Of a stretch of 23,829 nucleotides of DNA, positions 1-6,868 are shown piece after piece. Where the stretch lies: NCBI GenBank assembly GCA_016868485.1, contig VGGT01000006.1:1-23829 (forward strand). Direction: 5' to 3'. The DNA comes from Bacteroidota bacterium. GTDB taxonomy: Bacteria > Bacteroidota > Bacteroidia > UBA7662. The translations under genes were made by a program, and so were the position numbers. The notes below the pieces were generated by a model that was given only the letters and a program-made list of their open reading frames with translations, did no database searches and was not told the DNA's origin. How positions within the stretch are numbered: position 1 is the first letter of the stretch; every line of letters begins with the position of its first letter.

Positions 1-73
1 GGGTGTTTTCGTCGTATTGCTCGCTGGTCCATTGTAGGGCGCGTTCCAAAATGAAAGGGTCGATACTCGGCAT
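1..73 (-). CDS. Probable phospho-sugar mutase (phosphoglucomutase/phosphomannomutase), N-terminus only
   Basis: Reading down from an ATG at 73 gives 24 codons before the window ends, beginning MPSIDPFILERALQW and continuing TSEQYDENT. An N-terminal pattern of a short helix, a Trp and a following acidic Tyr/Phe-Asp-Glu-Thr stretch resembles the start of Bacteroidota phospho-sugar mutases, which interconvert hexose 1- and 6-phosphates in the cytoplasm. Only the N-terminus is visible, so no catalytic serine or metal loop can be checked. The gene follows the SRPBCC gene on the same strand, separated by about 80 bp filled with 37-bp repeats. The family call rests on weak N-terminal similarity; the existence of a coding start here is more secure than its identity. 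Confidence 0.45.
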   Translation of the reverse strand, partial: MPSIDPFILERALQWTSEQYDENT

Positions 74-86
74 AGGTTGAAAGGTC

Positions 87-188
87 ATTGGGGATTTTGC
101 TCAGTGGTGGTGGCTTCCTTACGATTAGGGATTTTGCTCGGAGGTGCTGGCTTCCTTACGATTGGGGATTTTGCTCGGAGGTGCTGGC
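87..188. repeat. 37-bp tandem repeat over the 3' end of the SRPBCC gene
   Basis: Copies are 87-123, 124-160 and a partial copy 161 to about 188. Each opens with ATTGGGGATTTTGCTC or a one-base variant and ends in CTTCCTTACG. The partial copy encodes the last residues of the SRPBCC protein (ASTSEQNPQS), and its stop codon is at 156-158. The other copies repeat this tail and stop codon into the spacer up to 14 bp from the next start codon. The unit length is not a multiple of three, which is tolerable because the extra copies lie beyond the stop. Confidence 0.9.
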
Positions 189-755
189 ACCTTCCTCAGC
201 GGGATCAAGTGTTGATGTTTGCTCGAGCATGCCTTTTAGGTTGTTCAAGCCATTTTGAAGGTCGCGCCCAATGGATCCTTCCAAATCCATCAGCACCAAA
301 AATAGGTTCATGGGATAGGGCATCGACCCCGTCATTCCCCATTCCACTTCCGTGCTGCCAGAGGCATCGGCACGGGTCGACATCCAACCGTCGCTTTCCG
401 ATTCGAACGGACGAAGGAACCGAATCTTATAGTTGATTCGCTTCCCTTCATCAATGCCAAGGATTTGCTGTTCGCCAGCGCCTACTGAGTCGTTCGGACT
501 ATCCCAGCGCATCAGAAAGCCCACTGTGCCGTCGGTCCCCTCAAATTCAACCTTCATATTGGGGTCCATCTTCGCCCAAACGCTGTAGAGTCCCTGGTTT
601 TTGAGCTGAGCAACAAAAGAAAAAACCGAATCCGAAGGCAGGTCAACATATACCTGTCGTTTAACTTCATAGGTTTTTGGAATAAAAAGGGCAGAAAGCA
701 GGGCAATGCCCACAACAAATAAAATAAGCAACAATAGGTACTTCAGGAATTTCAT
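156..755 (-). CDS. SRPBCC (START/polyketide-cyclase-like) family protein, membrane-anchored
   Basis: This is a 199-residue protein. Residues 4-26 form one hydrophobic segment, probably an uncleaved anchor. The following domain begins with the typical SRPBCC strand pattern (KTYEVKRQVYVDLPSDSVF), then Leu-Tyr-Ser-Val-Trp-Ala, a central Gly-Thr-Val-Gly-Phe segment, and a C-terminal helix around Leu-Glu-Gly-Ser-Ile-Gly-Arg. This fold makes a ligand-binding cavity for hydrophobic molecules; no substrate can be deduced. The Asp/Glu/Ser-rich tail after about residue 180 looks disordered and is encoded by the edge of the 37-bp repeat. The ATG at 755 precedes the anchor directly. The nitric oxide synthase gene ends 106 bp upstream on the same strand, but a promoter-like element lies between them. 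Confidence 0.8.
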   Translation of the reverse strand: MKFLKYLLLLILFVVGIALLSALFIPKTYEVKRQVYVDLPSDSVFSFVAQLKNQGLYSVWAKMDPNMKVEFEGTDGTVGFLMRWDSPNDSVGAGEQQILGIDEGKRINYKIRFLRPFESESDGWMSTRADASGSTEVEWGMTGSMPYPMNLFLVLMDLEGSIGRDLQNGLNNLKGMLEQTSTLDPAEEGASTSEQNPQS

Positions 756-847
756 AGGGAATGGGGTTTGCGTTCGTTACTGAAAAGACCAACGTTTGCA
801 TCCGAATGAGACCTACAGGCAAAAGGCCGGTCACCATCGGGCAACCA

Positions 848-855
848 CAAATATA
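848..855 (-). promoter_or_regulatory. Candidate -7 promoter element (TATATTTG)
   Basis: On the minus strand this matches the Bacteroidota -7 consensus TAnnTTTG. It lies 93 bp before the SRPBCC start, just past the NOS stop codon. No -33 TTG at normal spacing was seen, so it is tentative. Confidence 0.3.
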
Positions 856-861
856 AGGAAA

Positions 862-1995
862 TTAAAGGGCAGCTGAACGTTCGGGAAGCGGGCTGCGGTA
901 GTAGAAATTGGGACTCAAGACCTCGTTGTCGAGATTCATATGAAAAATGGGGCATGCAGATCCACTCATTGGCGGTACCAACCACGACCAATCGCCCTGT
1001 ACACTTCGTCCCTTTTTCCCTTCGGTTTCCATGAATTTCATGAACTGTTCGCTCGCCGTGTGGTGATCGACCATTCGTACACCATCCGATTCAAAAGAAT
1101 GGAGGACAGCCCGGTTCAGTTCAACCAATGACCGATCCTTCCACAGGCTGGCTGCTGTTCGCGTGTCCAATCCGAACAGCTGGGCCACTTCCGGCAGGCA
1201 ATTGTAGCGGTTGGCATCGCCCAAATTTCGGCTTCCAATTTCAGTTCCCATATACCATCCATTGAAGGGAGCCGCAGGGTATTGCAAGCCTCCAATTTCG
1301 AGCAGCATATCACTGATGATGGGTACGGCATACCAACGGAGGCCGAGTGCCGAAAAATCAGCACAATCGGGGTGTCTGATGGGCACTTCCAGGATCCATT
1401 CGTTGCGCGGCGCCCGGTAGTGCCAATCGCCTCCGGGTAGTTTCCATACCCAGGGTAATACATCGAATCGACCCGGAGGAGTTGCCGGCTTCCACCCCAA
1501 ATTTTGACAGAAGCGGGTAAAGCCCACTTCATTTGGGTCGCCCAGACATACACCTTCTTCCACTGCATGGCCTGCATAACGGATGAGCTGGTGATTGGCC
1601 AGTATGAGGGACTGTTCGGGTCGGTCGGGATGTGCAGGGGCGAAAATGCTCACCAGTGGGCGAATTGCACCTTTGTTGGTGGCGTACTTCAGATGATTGC
1701 CTAAGGCGTCGAACACGGCATCGTTTGTGTTGATGTGCCGCCCATCGCGTACTTTAAGCGATTTCCAAAAAAGCCGACCAATGCAGCGGTTGCTGTTGCG
1801 CCATGCCATCCGCGCACCATGTTCCAGTTCGAACGACAAATGTTGATAGGTGCCCGTCGTTTCTATTTCGATGCGAATGTCTTGGATTCGCCGGTTTACC
1901 GCTTCAGCGCGTCCAATTTCTGAATAACAGCGGCCAATAAAATCAGCGGCTGCGGGTAAAAGATCATGGGAACGGGGGAATTCACTGCGGTGCAT
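862..1995 (-). CDS. nos: Bacterial nitric oxide synthase, oxygenase domain only
   Basis: This 377-residue protein is a heme-thiolate enzyme that would oxidise L-arginine to citrulline and nitric oxide in the cytoplasm using electrons from a separate reductase. The proximal heme Cys is C71 in ARMAWRNSNRCIGRLFW. FNGWYMGTEIGSRNLGD at 244-260 carries the arginine-binding Glu252, and GDWSWLVPP at 334-342 is the pterin and dimer-interface region. No flavodoxin or FAD/NADPH domain follows, and the length fits bacterial NOS (about 350-380). PII at 225-227 has Ile where mammalian enzymes have Val, a bacterial trait linked to slow NO release. The 20-residue N-terminal extension lacks a zinc Cys pair. 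The start is the ATG at 1995. The gene stands alone behind a 300-bp repeat array; no reductase or pterin gene is nearby. Confidence 0.96.
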   Translation of the reverse strand: MHRSEFPRSHDLLPAAADFIGRCYSEIGRAEAVNRRIQDIRIEIETTGTYQHLSFELEHGARMAWRNSNRCIGRLFWKSLKVRDGRHINTNDAVFDALGNHLKYATNKGAIRPLVSIFAPAHPDRPEQSLILANHQLIRYAGHAVEEGVCLGDPNEVGFTRFCQNLGWKPATPPGRFDVLPWVWKLPGGDWHYRAPRNEWILEVPIRHPDCADFSALGLRWYAVPIISDMLLEIGGLQYPAAPFNGWYMGTEIGSRNLGDANRYNCLPEVAQLFGLDTRTAASLWKDRSLVELNRAVLHSFESDGVRMVDHHTASEQFMKFMETEGKKGRSVQGDWSWLVPPMSGSACPIFHMNLDNEVLSPNFYYRSPLPERSAAL

Positions 1996-2064
1996 GGGTC
2001 AGGTGTACAAGCGATGGCCACCCCTTTAAACCTGATTCATGATGGAATTGTTTGAGAGCCGATC

Positions 2065-2356
2065 GGGAATTTGGAAACCTCTAAGGGTCGTTTTTGTTGG
2101 ATGTTTGGGAATTTGGAAACCTCTAAGGGTCGTTTTTGTTGGATGTTTGGGAATTTGGGGGCCCCTAAGGGTCGTTTTTGCTGGATGTTTGGGAATTTGG
2201 GGGCTTGTAAGGGATTTTCCACTCAATGATCGGGAATTTGGAAACCCCTAAGGTCGTTTTTGTTGGATGTTTGGGAATTTGGGGGCTTGTAAGGGATTTT
2301 CCACTCAATGATCGGGAATTTGGAAACCCCTAAGGGTCGTTTTTCGCTCGATGAAT
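2065..2356. repeat. 42/41-bp minisatellite, seven units, between a GT39 gene and nos
   Basis: Seven units start with GGGAATTTGG, at 2065, 2107, 2149, 2191, 2232, 2273 and 2314. Units 1-3 and 5 end in GTTGGATGTTT or a close variant. Units 4 and 6 are an identical second type ending in CCACTCAATGATC. Units 4+5 and 6+7 therefore form an 82-bp higher-order repeat. Unit 7 contains the stop codon (2330-2332) and last codons of the upstream GT39 gene. The earlier type-1 units repeat the Lys-Asn-Asp-Pro-stop coding segment downstream. The array accounts for nearly all of the stretch between that gene and nos; the rest, 1996-2064, shows no clear promoter. Confidence 0.95.
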
Positions 2357-4012
2357 GGGAAATTGGTGCCCGAAAATGGTTCTCAGGCCTACAAAGATCG
2401 GTTCAGCGGGAAGGTCAGCTTTATGGATGCTCCACACGATTGGTGTTGTTTTTCGGGCTTCGAAACGCGCAGACTTCGACACATTTCGGGCCTGAAGTGT
2501 ATCGATCGGCCCAGCTCCCGGCTTGCTCGTGCACAAAACCCAACGGAATGGAAAATCGGGGTGTTGTTGGTCCATTGCACAATCCGTAGGGTTTGTTACC
2601 CAAACAACGAGGAGCAGGCTGTCGGGGTGCTGTGCGCTGCGCCTGCTTATTTGTTGTATGTGCAACAATTCGGGGCTCTGAAGATGATCGCTCTCGATGT
2701 AGGAAATGCCTCGATCACCGACAGATAACCAGTGAGCCCGCGGTCCTTCGGCACCGAATACCACTACAGAATGCTGTTGCCAGCGTGCATGCCGTTTCCA
2801 AAGGTCGTATTGGGTGCCACGAACCCCGGCGGTGGTTACCAATCCCGTTGTTTTACCAGTGTGAAACTGAAACAAAGCGGCATCCTGAAAGGAGCCCGTA
2901 AACAAAGCAGGTCGGTCGTCAACCATACGTGCCATGTCAGTGTACAAGGGATCGGGTCGACTGAGGCGGGCCACTCGGTTGCCTGAGTCGGTAAAAAGCC
3001 ACAGCCTCAGGGCAAACACCACCAACAAACTGGGTCCAGTGAAACGGAGTATAAACCGACGGAAATGTACATGTTCTTCGGCGCGGCGCACAAACAGCCA
3101 CAGCATCGGTATGGTGGCGGATACGGTCCAGTGCGGCTCAGTATGTCCCCGCAGCGACAACAATCCATAAAAGATCAACATCCCCAGCAAGGAAAAGCGC
3201 ATAGCGCGGTTCATTGGATCGGACTGTGTTTTGGGTCGCCAATCGAGCATGAATAGAGCCAGAAGATTGAAGGGATGGAACACAGCCAATTGATTGGGCA
3301 AGTATTGCCAGATGTAGTCCCAGTGAATTCCCTCGGTTCGGTGCCCCAGGTGAAAGCGGAAGGTCACGAAGTTGTGTCGATACTGCCAATAGAGGTGGGG
3401 CATCAAGAGGATGAAGGTGGCGGTCGATGCGGTGATCCACGAACGATTTCTCATGAGTTTGGGATGCGCGGCCAGCGCAAGGACTACTTGTATGGCGCCA
3501 AGGTACTTGCTGTAGGCCATGCCCGTGAGTGCAAGGCACAGCCAAGCTGCGTTGCTCAGCGCTGAACCTCTTTGCATCAAAATCCGGCGGTAAACGAGCC
3601 AAAACAAGGCTGTAAAGCCAAGCAAGGGCATGTCGGGTGTGGTGATGAAGCCGTAGAGCTGCATCATGGGGAGCGAGGCCATCAAAATGCCCATGATGTG
3701 TGCTTGTCTTCTACCCGGAGTTGGCGCCGTGCGCACCAATCGCCAAACCAACAGCCAAAATAGGGGATACAGCAAAACGGTGCCCAACCGTAGGCCCATG
3801 ATTCCGTCGAGAAAATACCCCCCCGCCCGAATCAGCAGGGCAATCATCGGTGGGTGATCGAAATAGCCCCAATCGAGCGTCTGACTGAATTGGAAGTAAT
3901 AGGCCTCATCGGGGTGCAGGCCCGTGCATCGGGCCTGAACAGCGCCAAAAATCGACCCAATCAGTACATAAAAATAGAAAATATGGTTTCCGTTACGCCA
4001 GTCAATGCGCAT
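2330..4012 (-). CDS. Glycosyltransferase family 39-type integral membrane protein (560 aa)
   Basis: This is a polytopic membrane glycosyltransferase of the GT-C fold, predicted to move a sugar from a polyprenyl phosphate to an acceptor on the periplasmic side. The first loop after transmembrane segment 1 has LHPDEAYYF at 32-40, with the acidic Asp35-Glu36 pair typical of GT39/ArnT-like catalytic loops. DWGYFDHPPM follows at 47-56, a hallmark of this subgroup. Many hydrophobic segments fill residues 60-350, and a soluble C-terminal region of about 200 residues follows. Its start is 6 bp after the stop of the other GT39 gene, so the two are surely cotranscribed with the GT2 gene. The acceptor and sugar are unknown. 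The 3' end has seeded a minisatellite. Confidence 0.88.
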   Translation of the reverse strand: MRIDWRNGNHIFYFYVLIGSIFGAVQARCTGLHPDEAYYFQFSQTLDWGYFDHPPMIALLIRAGGYFLDGIMGLRLGTVLLYPLFWLLVWRLVRTAPTPGRRQAHIMGILMASLPMMQLYGFITTPDMPLLGFTALFWLVYRRILMQRGSALSNAAWLCLALTGMAYSKYLGAIQVVLALAAHPKLMRNRSWITASTATFILLMPHLYWQYRHNFVTFRFHLGHRTEGIHWDYIWQYLPNQLAVFHPFNLLALFMLDWRPKTQSDPMNRAMRFSLLGMLIFYGLLSLRGHTEPHWTVSATIPMLWLFVRRAEEHVHFRRFILRFTGPSLLVVFALRLWLFTDSGNRVARLSRPDPLYTDMARMVDDRPALFTGSFQDAALFQFHTGKTTGLVTTAGVRGTQYDLWKRHARWQQHSVVVFGAEGPRAHWLSVGDRGISYIESDHLQSPELLHIQQISRRSAQHPDSLLLVVWVTNPTDCAMDQQHPDFPFRWVLCTSKPGAGPIDTLQARNVSKSARFEARKTTPIVWSIHKADLPAEPIFVGLRTIFGHQFPIHRAKNDP

Positions 4013-4018
4013 AGCGGA

Positions 4019-5908
4019 TCAATTAGAATCTGGATTCGTTTGCACGGGATCAGCCATTTCTTTTCGTTTCATCAATGCGAAGCCACCGCGTCGTTCGATG
4101 AGATTGAAATGTGCGCTCACTTCCTTGTCTTGGAGTCGGTCGATGCGCATCACGTAATAAAGAGCTTGCTGCTGGGTATCTTTTTGGTCGTCGCCCATCC
4201 GCCGCCGATCGGGTGTCCATCGGTTGTACCAAAAGGGTGCGTAGCTTCGATAACCCCAGGCCACCACTGTTTGGTTTTGGTCGGCATATTCGATACACCA
4301 CTGCCGCAAAGGCCCCTGTACCATCTGCTCAATCCTTGGAAAGAGCAACATTTGAATCAACCAGAGCGTTGCGGGAATTCCAATGGCCATGGTATGCACG
4401 GATAAGATCCACCGCCGTCGGGCCAACAGCACAACGGCCCACAGACAGATGCTCATCCAGAGGATGCCGGGCAAATAAGTATGGATCGGCCAACTTACCG
4501 TGCTGTTGTGGAGCATGCCCCATTCGTAGCTGTCCATTTTCAAGTAGTTGGCCACAAGGCCGGCCCTACGACCGACAGCGGCAAGCATCAACCAAATCAA
4601 ACCCATGAGCAAGCCGAGTATTGTTAGTGTCAACAGGCGCCAATCGGTCAGCACGTTTCGAACAACATTGCCCTTGAATAACCAGCGGATCAACGCATGT
4701 TCGCCCCCTGAAGGATGTTCTGCCGGGCCCCACGCTGGGTTTTTGAACATGGAGCGTTGAAAACCTACCCAGGCCAGCGCGCTCAAAGGCACCCAAGCCA
4801 TGCTCGAATAATGGATGATCTTCGTGCTCACCAGGCTAAACAGCACCAAAACGACCCATAGGGTGGTTTGCATCCAGGAAACGAGACCTATATCTGTTGT
4901 TTCATCGTCTGAGATCAGGTTCTTTTGGGTTGTTGGGCGCGTGGAGTGCGTGTTTTTGGATTTCCTGCGCCAACGGAATGCTTCTGGTATGGCCCAAAGA
5001 CTGAAGGGAAAGCAGCCTAAAAAGACCACCACCAAGTGGTAAAACCAAGGCTGTTGGTGACCCGCTACCGGTTGCCGCAGCAACTCCCATTGGTACACGA
5101 AAAAGGAACGCAGGAACCAGAGGCCATTTTTGAGGGTTTCGGGTAAAAACCAAAGCGAGGCGACCAAGAGGGAGGCGCCAAGAAAATAGGGAAGTGCCCC
5201 AAAGCCGCGCCGGCGTAGATTGGGGTTTCTGAGGAGCATCCAGGCTGCCACCAGACTGGGTATGAGCAGGCCAACAGGACCTTTGGTGAGGACGGCAAGC
5301 CCCGCCCAAACCCCTGATTTTAGTCCCGCCACTCGGCTACTGCCCGTTGTTTGGCTCATCGCCAATATACTGAGCAGCATGAACAGGTTAAACCAAGGAT
5401 CGATAATGCCGCTGCGAAAATACATAAAGGGCAGGGTGCCCGACATCAACATAAGCGGCCATCCCCATCCCCATTTCCCTCCCCATCCCCCTCCCCAAGC
5501 CCAACGCTGGAGTGGATGGTGCGGTGTGTTCGGGGCATCAACGGGTGGAACAACAGGCGCGTGTTCGGTCATGCCCAGGCTAGGGGGTAATAGGTGCAAT
5601 CGGGGGGCGTGGCGATACAAGACCCAAAGCGTACACAGGCCAGCGATGGCATTGGGAAATCGGGCAGCCCACGTGCCCATGCCTAGCAAATACATGCTCA
5701 AGGCCTGCAACCAGATAAACAGGGGCGGCTTTTCGCGAAAAGGCTCGAAATTGATGGTGACCCGCTCCCAATCACCTGTGATCAGCATCTCGCGAGCTGA
5801 GGCGGCAAAATTGACCTCATCCCAATCGAACAGGGGAACGGCGCCGAGGTGCATGAACAAAAACAGCAGCCAACAGCCGATGATCCAAAAGGAGTTGCGC
5901 CTGGTCAT
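4019..5908 (-). CDS. Glycosyltransferase family 39 / ArnT-like integral membrane protein (629 aa)
   Basis: This is a GT-C membrane glycosyltransferase of a different subgroup from its downstream neighbour. After the first membrane helix it has LFDWDEVNFA at 26-35 with Asp30-Glu31, then GDWERVTINFEPFREKPPL at 45-63, the ArnT-like substrate loop with its Glu-Lys-Pro-Pro. It is predicted to use a polyprenyl-phosphate sugar donor and act at the outer face of the inner membrane. A Pro/His-rich stretch at about 106-135 leads into a Trp/Gly run (138-150) unlike usual family members and encoded by a CCCCAT-rich low-complexity repeat. Its start lies one base from the GT2 stop. Possible acceptors are lipid A, other lipids, glycans or exported proteins; sequence alone does not decide. 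Confidence 0.88.
   Translation of the reverse strand: MTRRNSFWIIGCWLLFLFMHLGAVPLFDWDEVNFAASAREMLITGDWERVTINFEPFREKPPLFIWLQALSMYLLGMGTWAARFPNAIAGLCTLWVLYRHAPRLHLLPPSLGMTEHAPVVPPVDAPNTPHHPLQRWAWGGGWGGKWGWGWPLMLMSGTLPFMYFRSGIIDPWFNLFMLLSILAMSQTTGSSRVAGLKSGVWAGLAVLTKGPVGLLIPSLVAAWMLLRNPNLRRRGFGALPYFLGASLLVASLWFLPETLKNGLWFLRSFFVYQWELLRQPVAGHQQPWFYHLVVVFLGCFPFSLWAIPEAFRWRRKSKNTHSTRPTTQKNLISDDETTDIGLVSWMQTTLWVVLVLFSLVSTKIIHYSSMAWVPLSALAWVGFQRSMFKNPAWGPAEHPSGGEHALIRWLFKGNVVRNVLTDWRLLTLTILGLLMGLIWLMLAAVGRRAGLVANYLKMDSYEWGMLHNSTVSWPIHTYLPGILWMSICLWAVVLLARRRWILSVHTMAIGIPATLWLIQMLLFPRIEQMVQGPLRQWCIEYADQNQTVVAWGYRSYAPFWYNRWTPDRRRMGDDQKDTQQQALYYVMRIDRLQDKEVSAHFNLIERRGGFALMKRKEMADPVQTNPDSN
5459..5497. repeat. 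Low-complexity CCCCAT-type tract inside the GT39 gene
   Basis: The plus strand reads as short imperfect repeats of CCCCATCCCCA and CCCTCCCC. On the minus strand it encodes W138-W150, a run of Trp and Gly broken by one Lys, in a loop before a membrane helix. It is in frame and interrupts nothing obvious. Confidence 0.75.
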
Positions 5909-5909
5909 T

Positions 5910-6650
5910 TTATTTTAAAATCCGCATGCGAACCAAGCCCAGCTGGTGCAGCCGATACCCGATGGCATGGAACAGCACCCCCCATCCGTAGGTCATGCTC
6001 CGGCGAAAATTGATGGAGGAGGCCTCGGCGAAGTAGCGGGTCGGGCAACTCACTTCACCAATTTCATGGCCTCGATGGGCAATTTGGAGAATGATTTGGT
6101 TGTCGAAAACAAAATCATCGGAATTTTTGTGGTAGTCGACCCCCCTCAATACGTCGGCATGGAACGCCCGGTAGCCCGTGTGGTATTCCGAAAGTTTGAG
6201 CCCCATCAACAGATTCTGAAATGCGGTGAGCATTCGGTTAAAAACATATTTATAGAGGGGCATTCCCCCTTTCAGGGCCCCCGTACCCAAAATTCTGGAG
6301 GCAAAAACCACTGGATAGAGGCCGGAATCGATCAAGTGCACCATGGCCGGGATCAACTCGGGGGCGTATTGGTAGTCGGGGTGCAGCATCACAACGATAT
6401 CAGCCCCCCGATCGAGGGCGGCGTCGAAGCAGGTCTTCTGATTTCCCCCATATCCACGGTTGCGGGGATGCTCCATCACGCAGTCAATCCCCAATCGACG
6501 GGCCAGAGCCGCGGTTTGGTCGCTCGAAGCATCATCAGTGAGGATGACCTCGTCGACCAGCGGGCGCGGAATGCGCTGGTAGGTCTTTTCGAGTGTTCGT
6601 TCTGCGTTGTAGGCCGGCATGATGACCACCACTTTTTTGTTTCCTACCAT
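5910..6650 (-). CDS. GT2 family glycosyltransferase, probable polyprenyl-phosphate sugar synthase type
   Basis: This is a cytoplasmic GT-A glycosyltransferase of 246 residues. VVVIMPAYNAERTLEKTY (7-24) is the nucleotide-sugar binding start, TDDASSD (38-44) contains the conserved acidic pair, and MLHPDYQY (88-95) is the metal-binding region in a dolichyl-phosphate-mannose-synthase-like arrangement. There is no obvious C-terminal membrane pair, unlike DPM1/GtrB relatives with anchors. The open frame extends upstream to a TTG at 6683, but the ATG at 6650 places the first strand at the usual distance and is preferred. It heads a three-gene cassette with two GT39 genes. I infer that it makes the lipid-linked sugar donor they consume. 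TATTTTCG at 6672-6679 (minus) is one base off the -7 consensus. Confidence 0.88.
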   Translation of the reverse strand: MVGNKKVVVIMPAYNAERTLEKTYQRIPRPLVDEVILTDDASSDQTAALARRLGIDCVMEHPRNRGYGGNQKTCFDAALDRGADIVVMLHPDYQYAPELIPAMVHLIDSGLYPVVFASRILGTGALKGGMPLYKYVFNRMLTAFQNLLMGLKLSEYHTGYRAFHADVLRGVDYHKNSDDFVFDNQIILQIAHRGHEIGEVSCPTRYFAEASSINFRRSMTYGWGVLFHAIGYRLHQLGLVRMRILK

Positions 6651-6747
6651 CAGTTTTGGTCTTTTGAGGTGCGAAAATACCAATTTTAACTGGTTTTCAT
6701 TTTTACATATGACGGCCCTGTCTTATTTTGCGTCCAAATTAGAGCAT

Positions 6748-6831
6748 ATGACTGGTTGGATCATTTTCACTGTGGTAGCCCTTGGAGGCTTCGTTTATTT
6801 CTTGTTGAAATACACCAAAGAGCCGCATTAG
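6748..6831 (+). CDS. Candidate 27-residue single-span membrane peptide
   Basis: An ATG at 6748 opens 27 codons beginning MTGWIIFTVVALGG, with one hydrophobic helix and a charged end KYTKEPH before TAG. A near-match to the -7 element (TATTTTG, one base short) lies at 6724-6730, leaving a leader of about 10-15 bases. An in-frame ATG at 6709 would add 13 residues. The ORF sits between the divergent GT2 gene and the convergent porin gene, in the only part of the gap not otherwise explained. I do not recognise a family. Chance is possible for so short an ORF; hydrophobic composition, basic-inside tail and promoter position favour a real gene. Confidence 0.4.
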   Translation: MTGWIIFTVVALGGFVYFLLKYTKEPH

Positions 6832-6868
6832 AATTCATCAAATTATCGCATACCACGCTTGGGATTCT

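Noticed and set aside
87..188. CRISPR array
   Set aside because: The copies are directly adjacent with no unique spacers, and there are no cas genes; the same holds for the other arrays.
752..991. 79-codon minus-strand frame between SRPBCC and nos
   Set aside because: Most of it overlaps the clearly coding nos 3' end in another frame and it shows no recognisable features.
2168..2195. Regulatory hairpin from the GGGGCCCC palindrome in repeat unit 3
   Set aside because: The palindrome occurs in one unit only (about 2157-2164) and is explained by one variant of the repeat, with no T tract or conserved stem in other units.
2026..2251. Open frames on both strands with 14-residue repeats inside the 42-bp array
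   Set aside because: The unit is divisible by three and lacks stops in several frames, so overlapping open frames arise automatically; there is no promoter or domain.
5220..5918. 232-codon plus-strand frame
   Set aside because: It is antisense to a GT39 gene with intact family motifs and continuous membrane segments; its own product has no domain.
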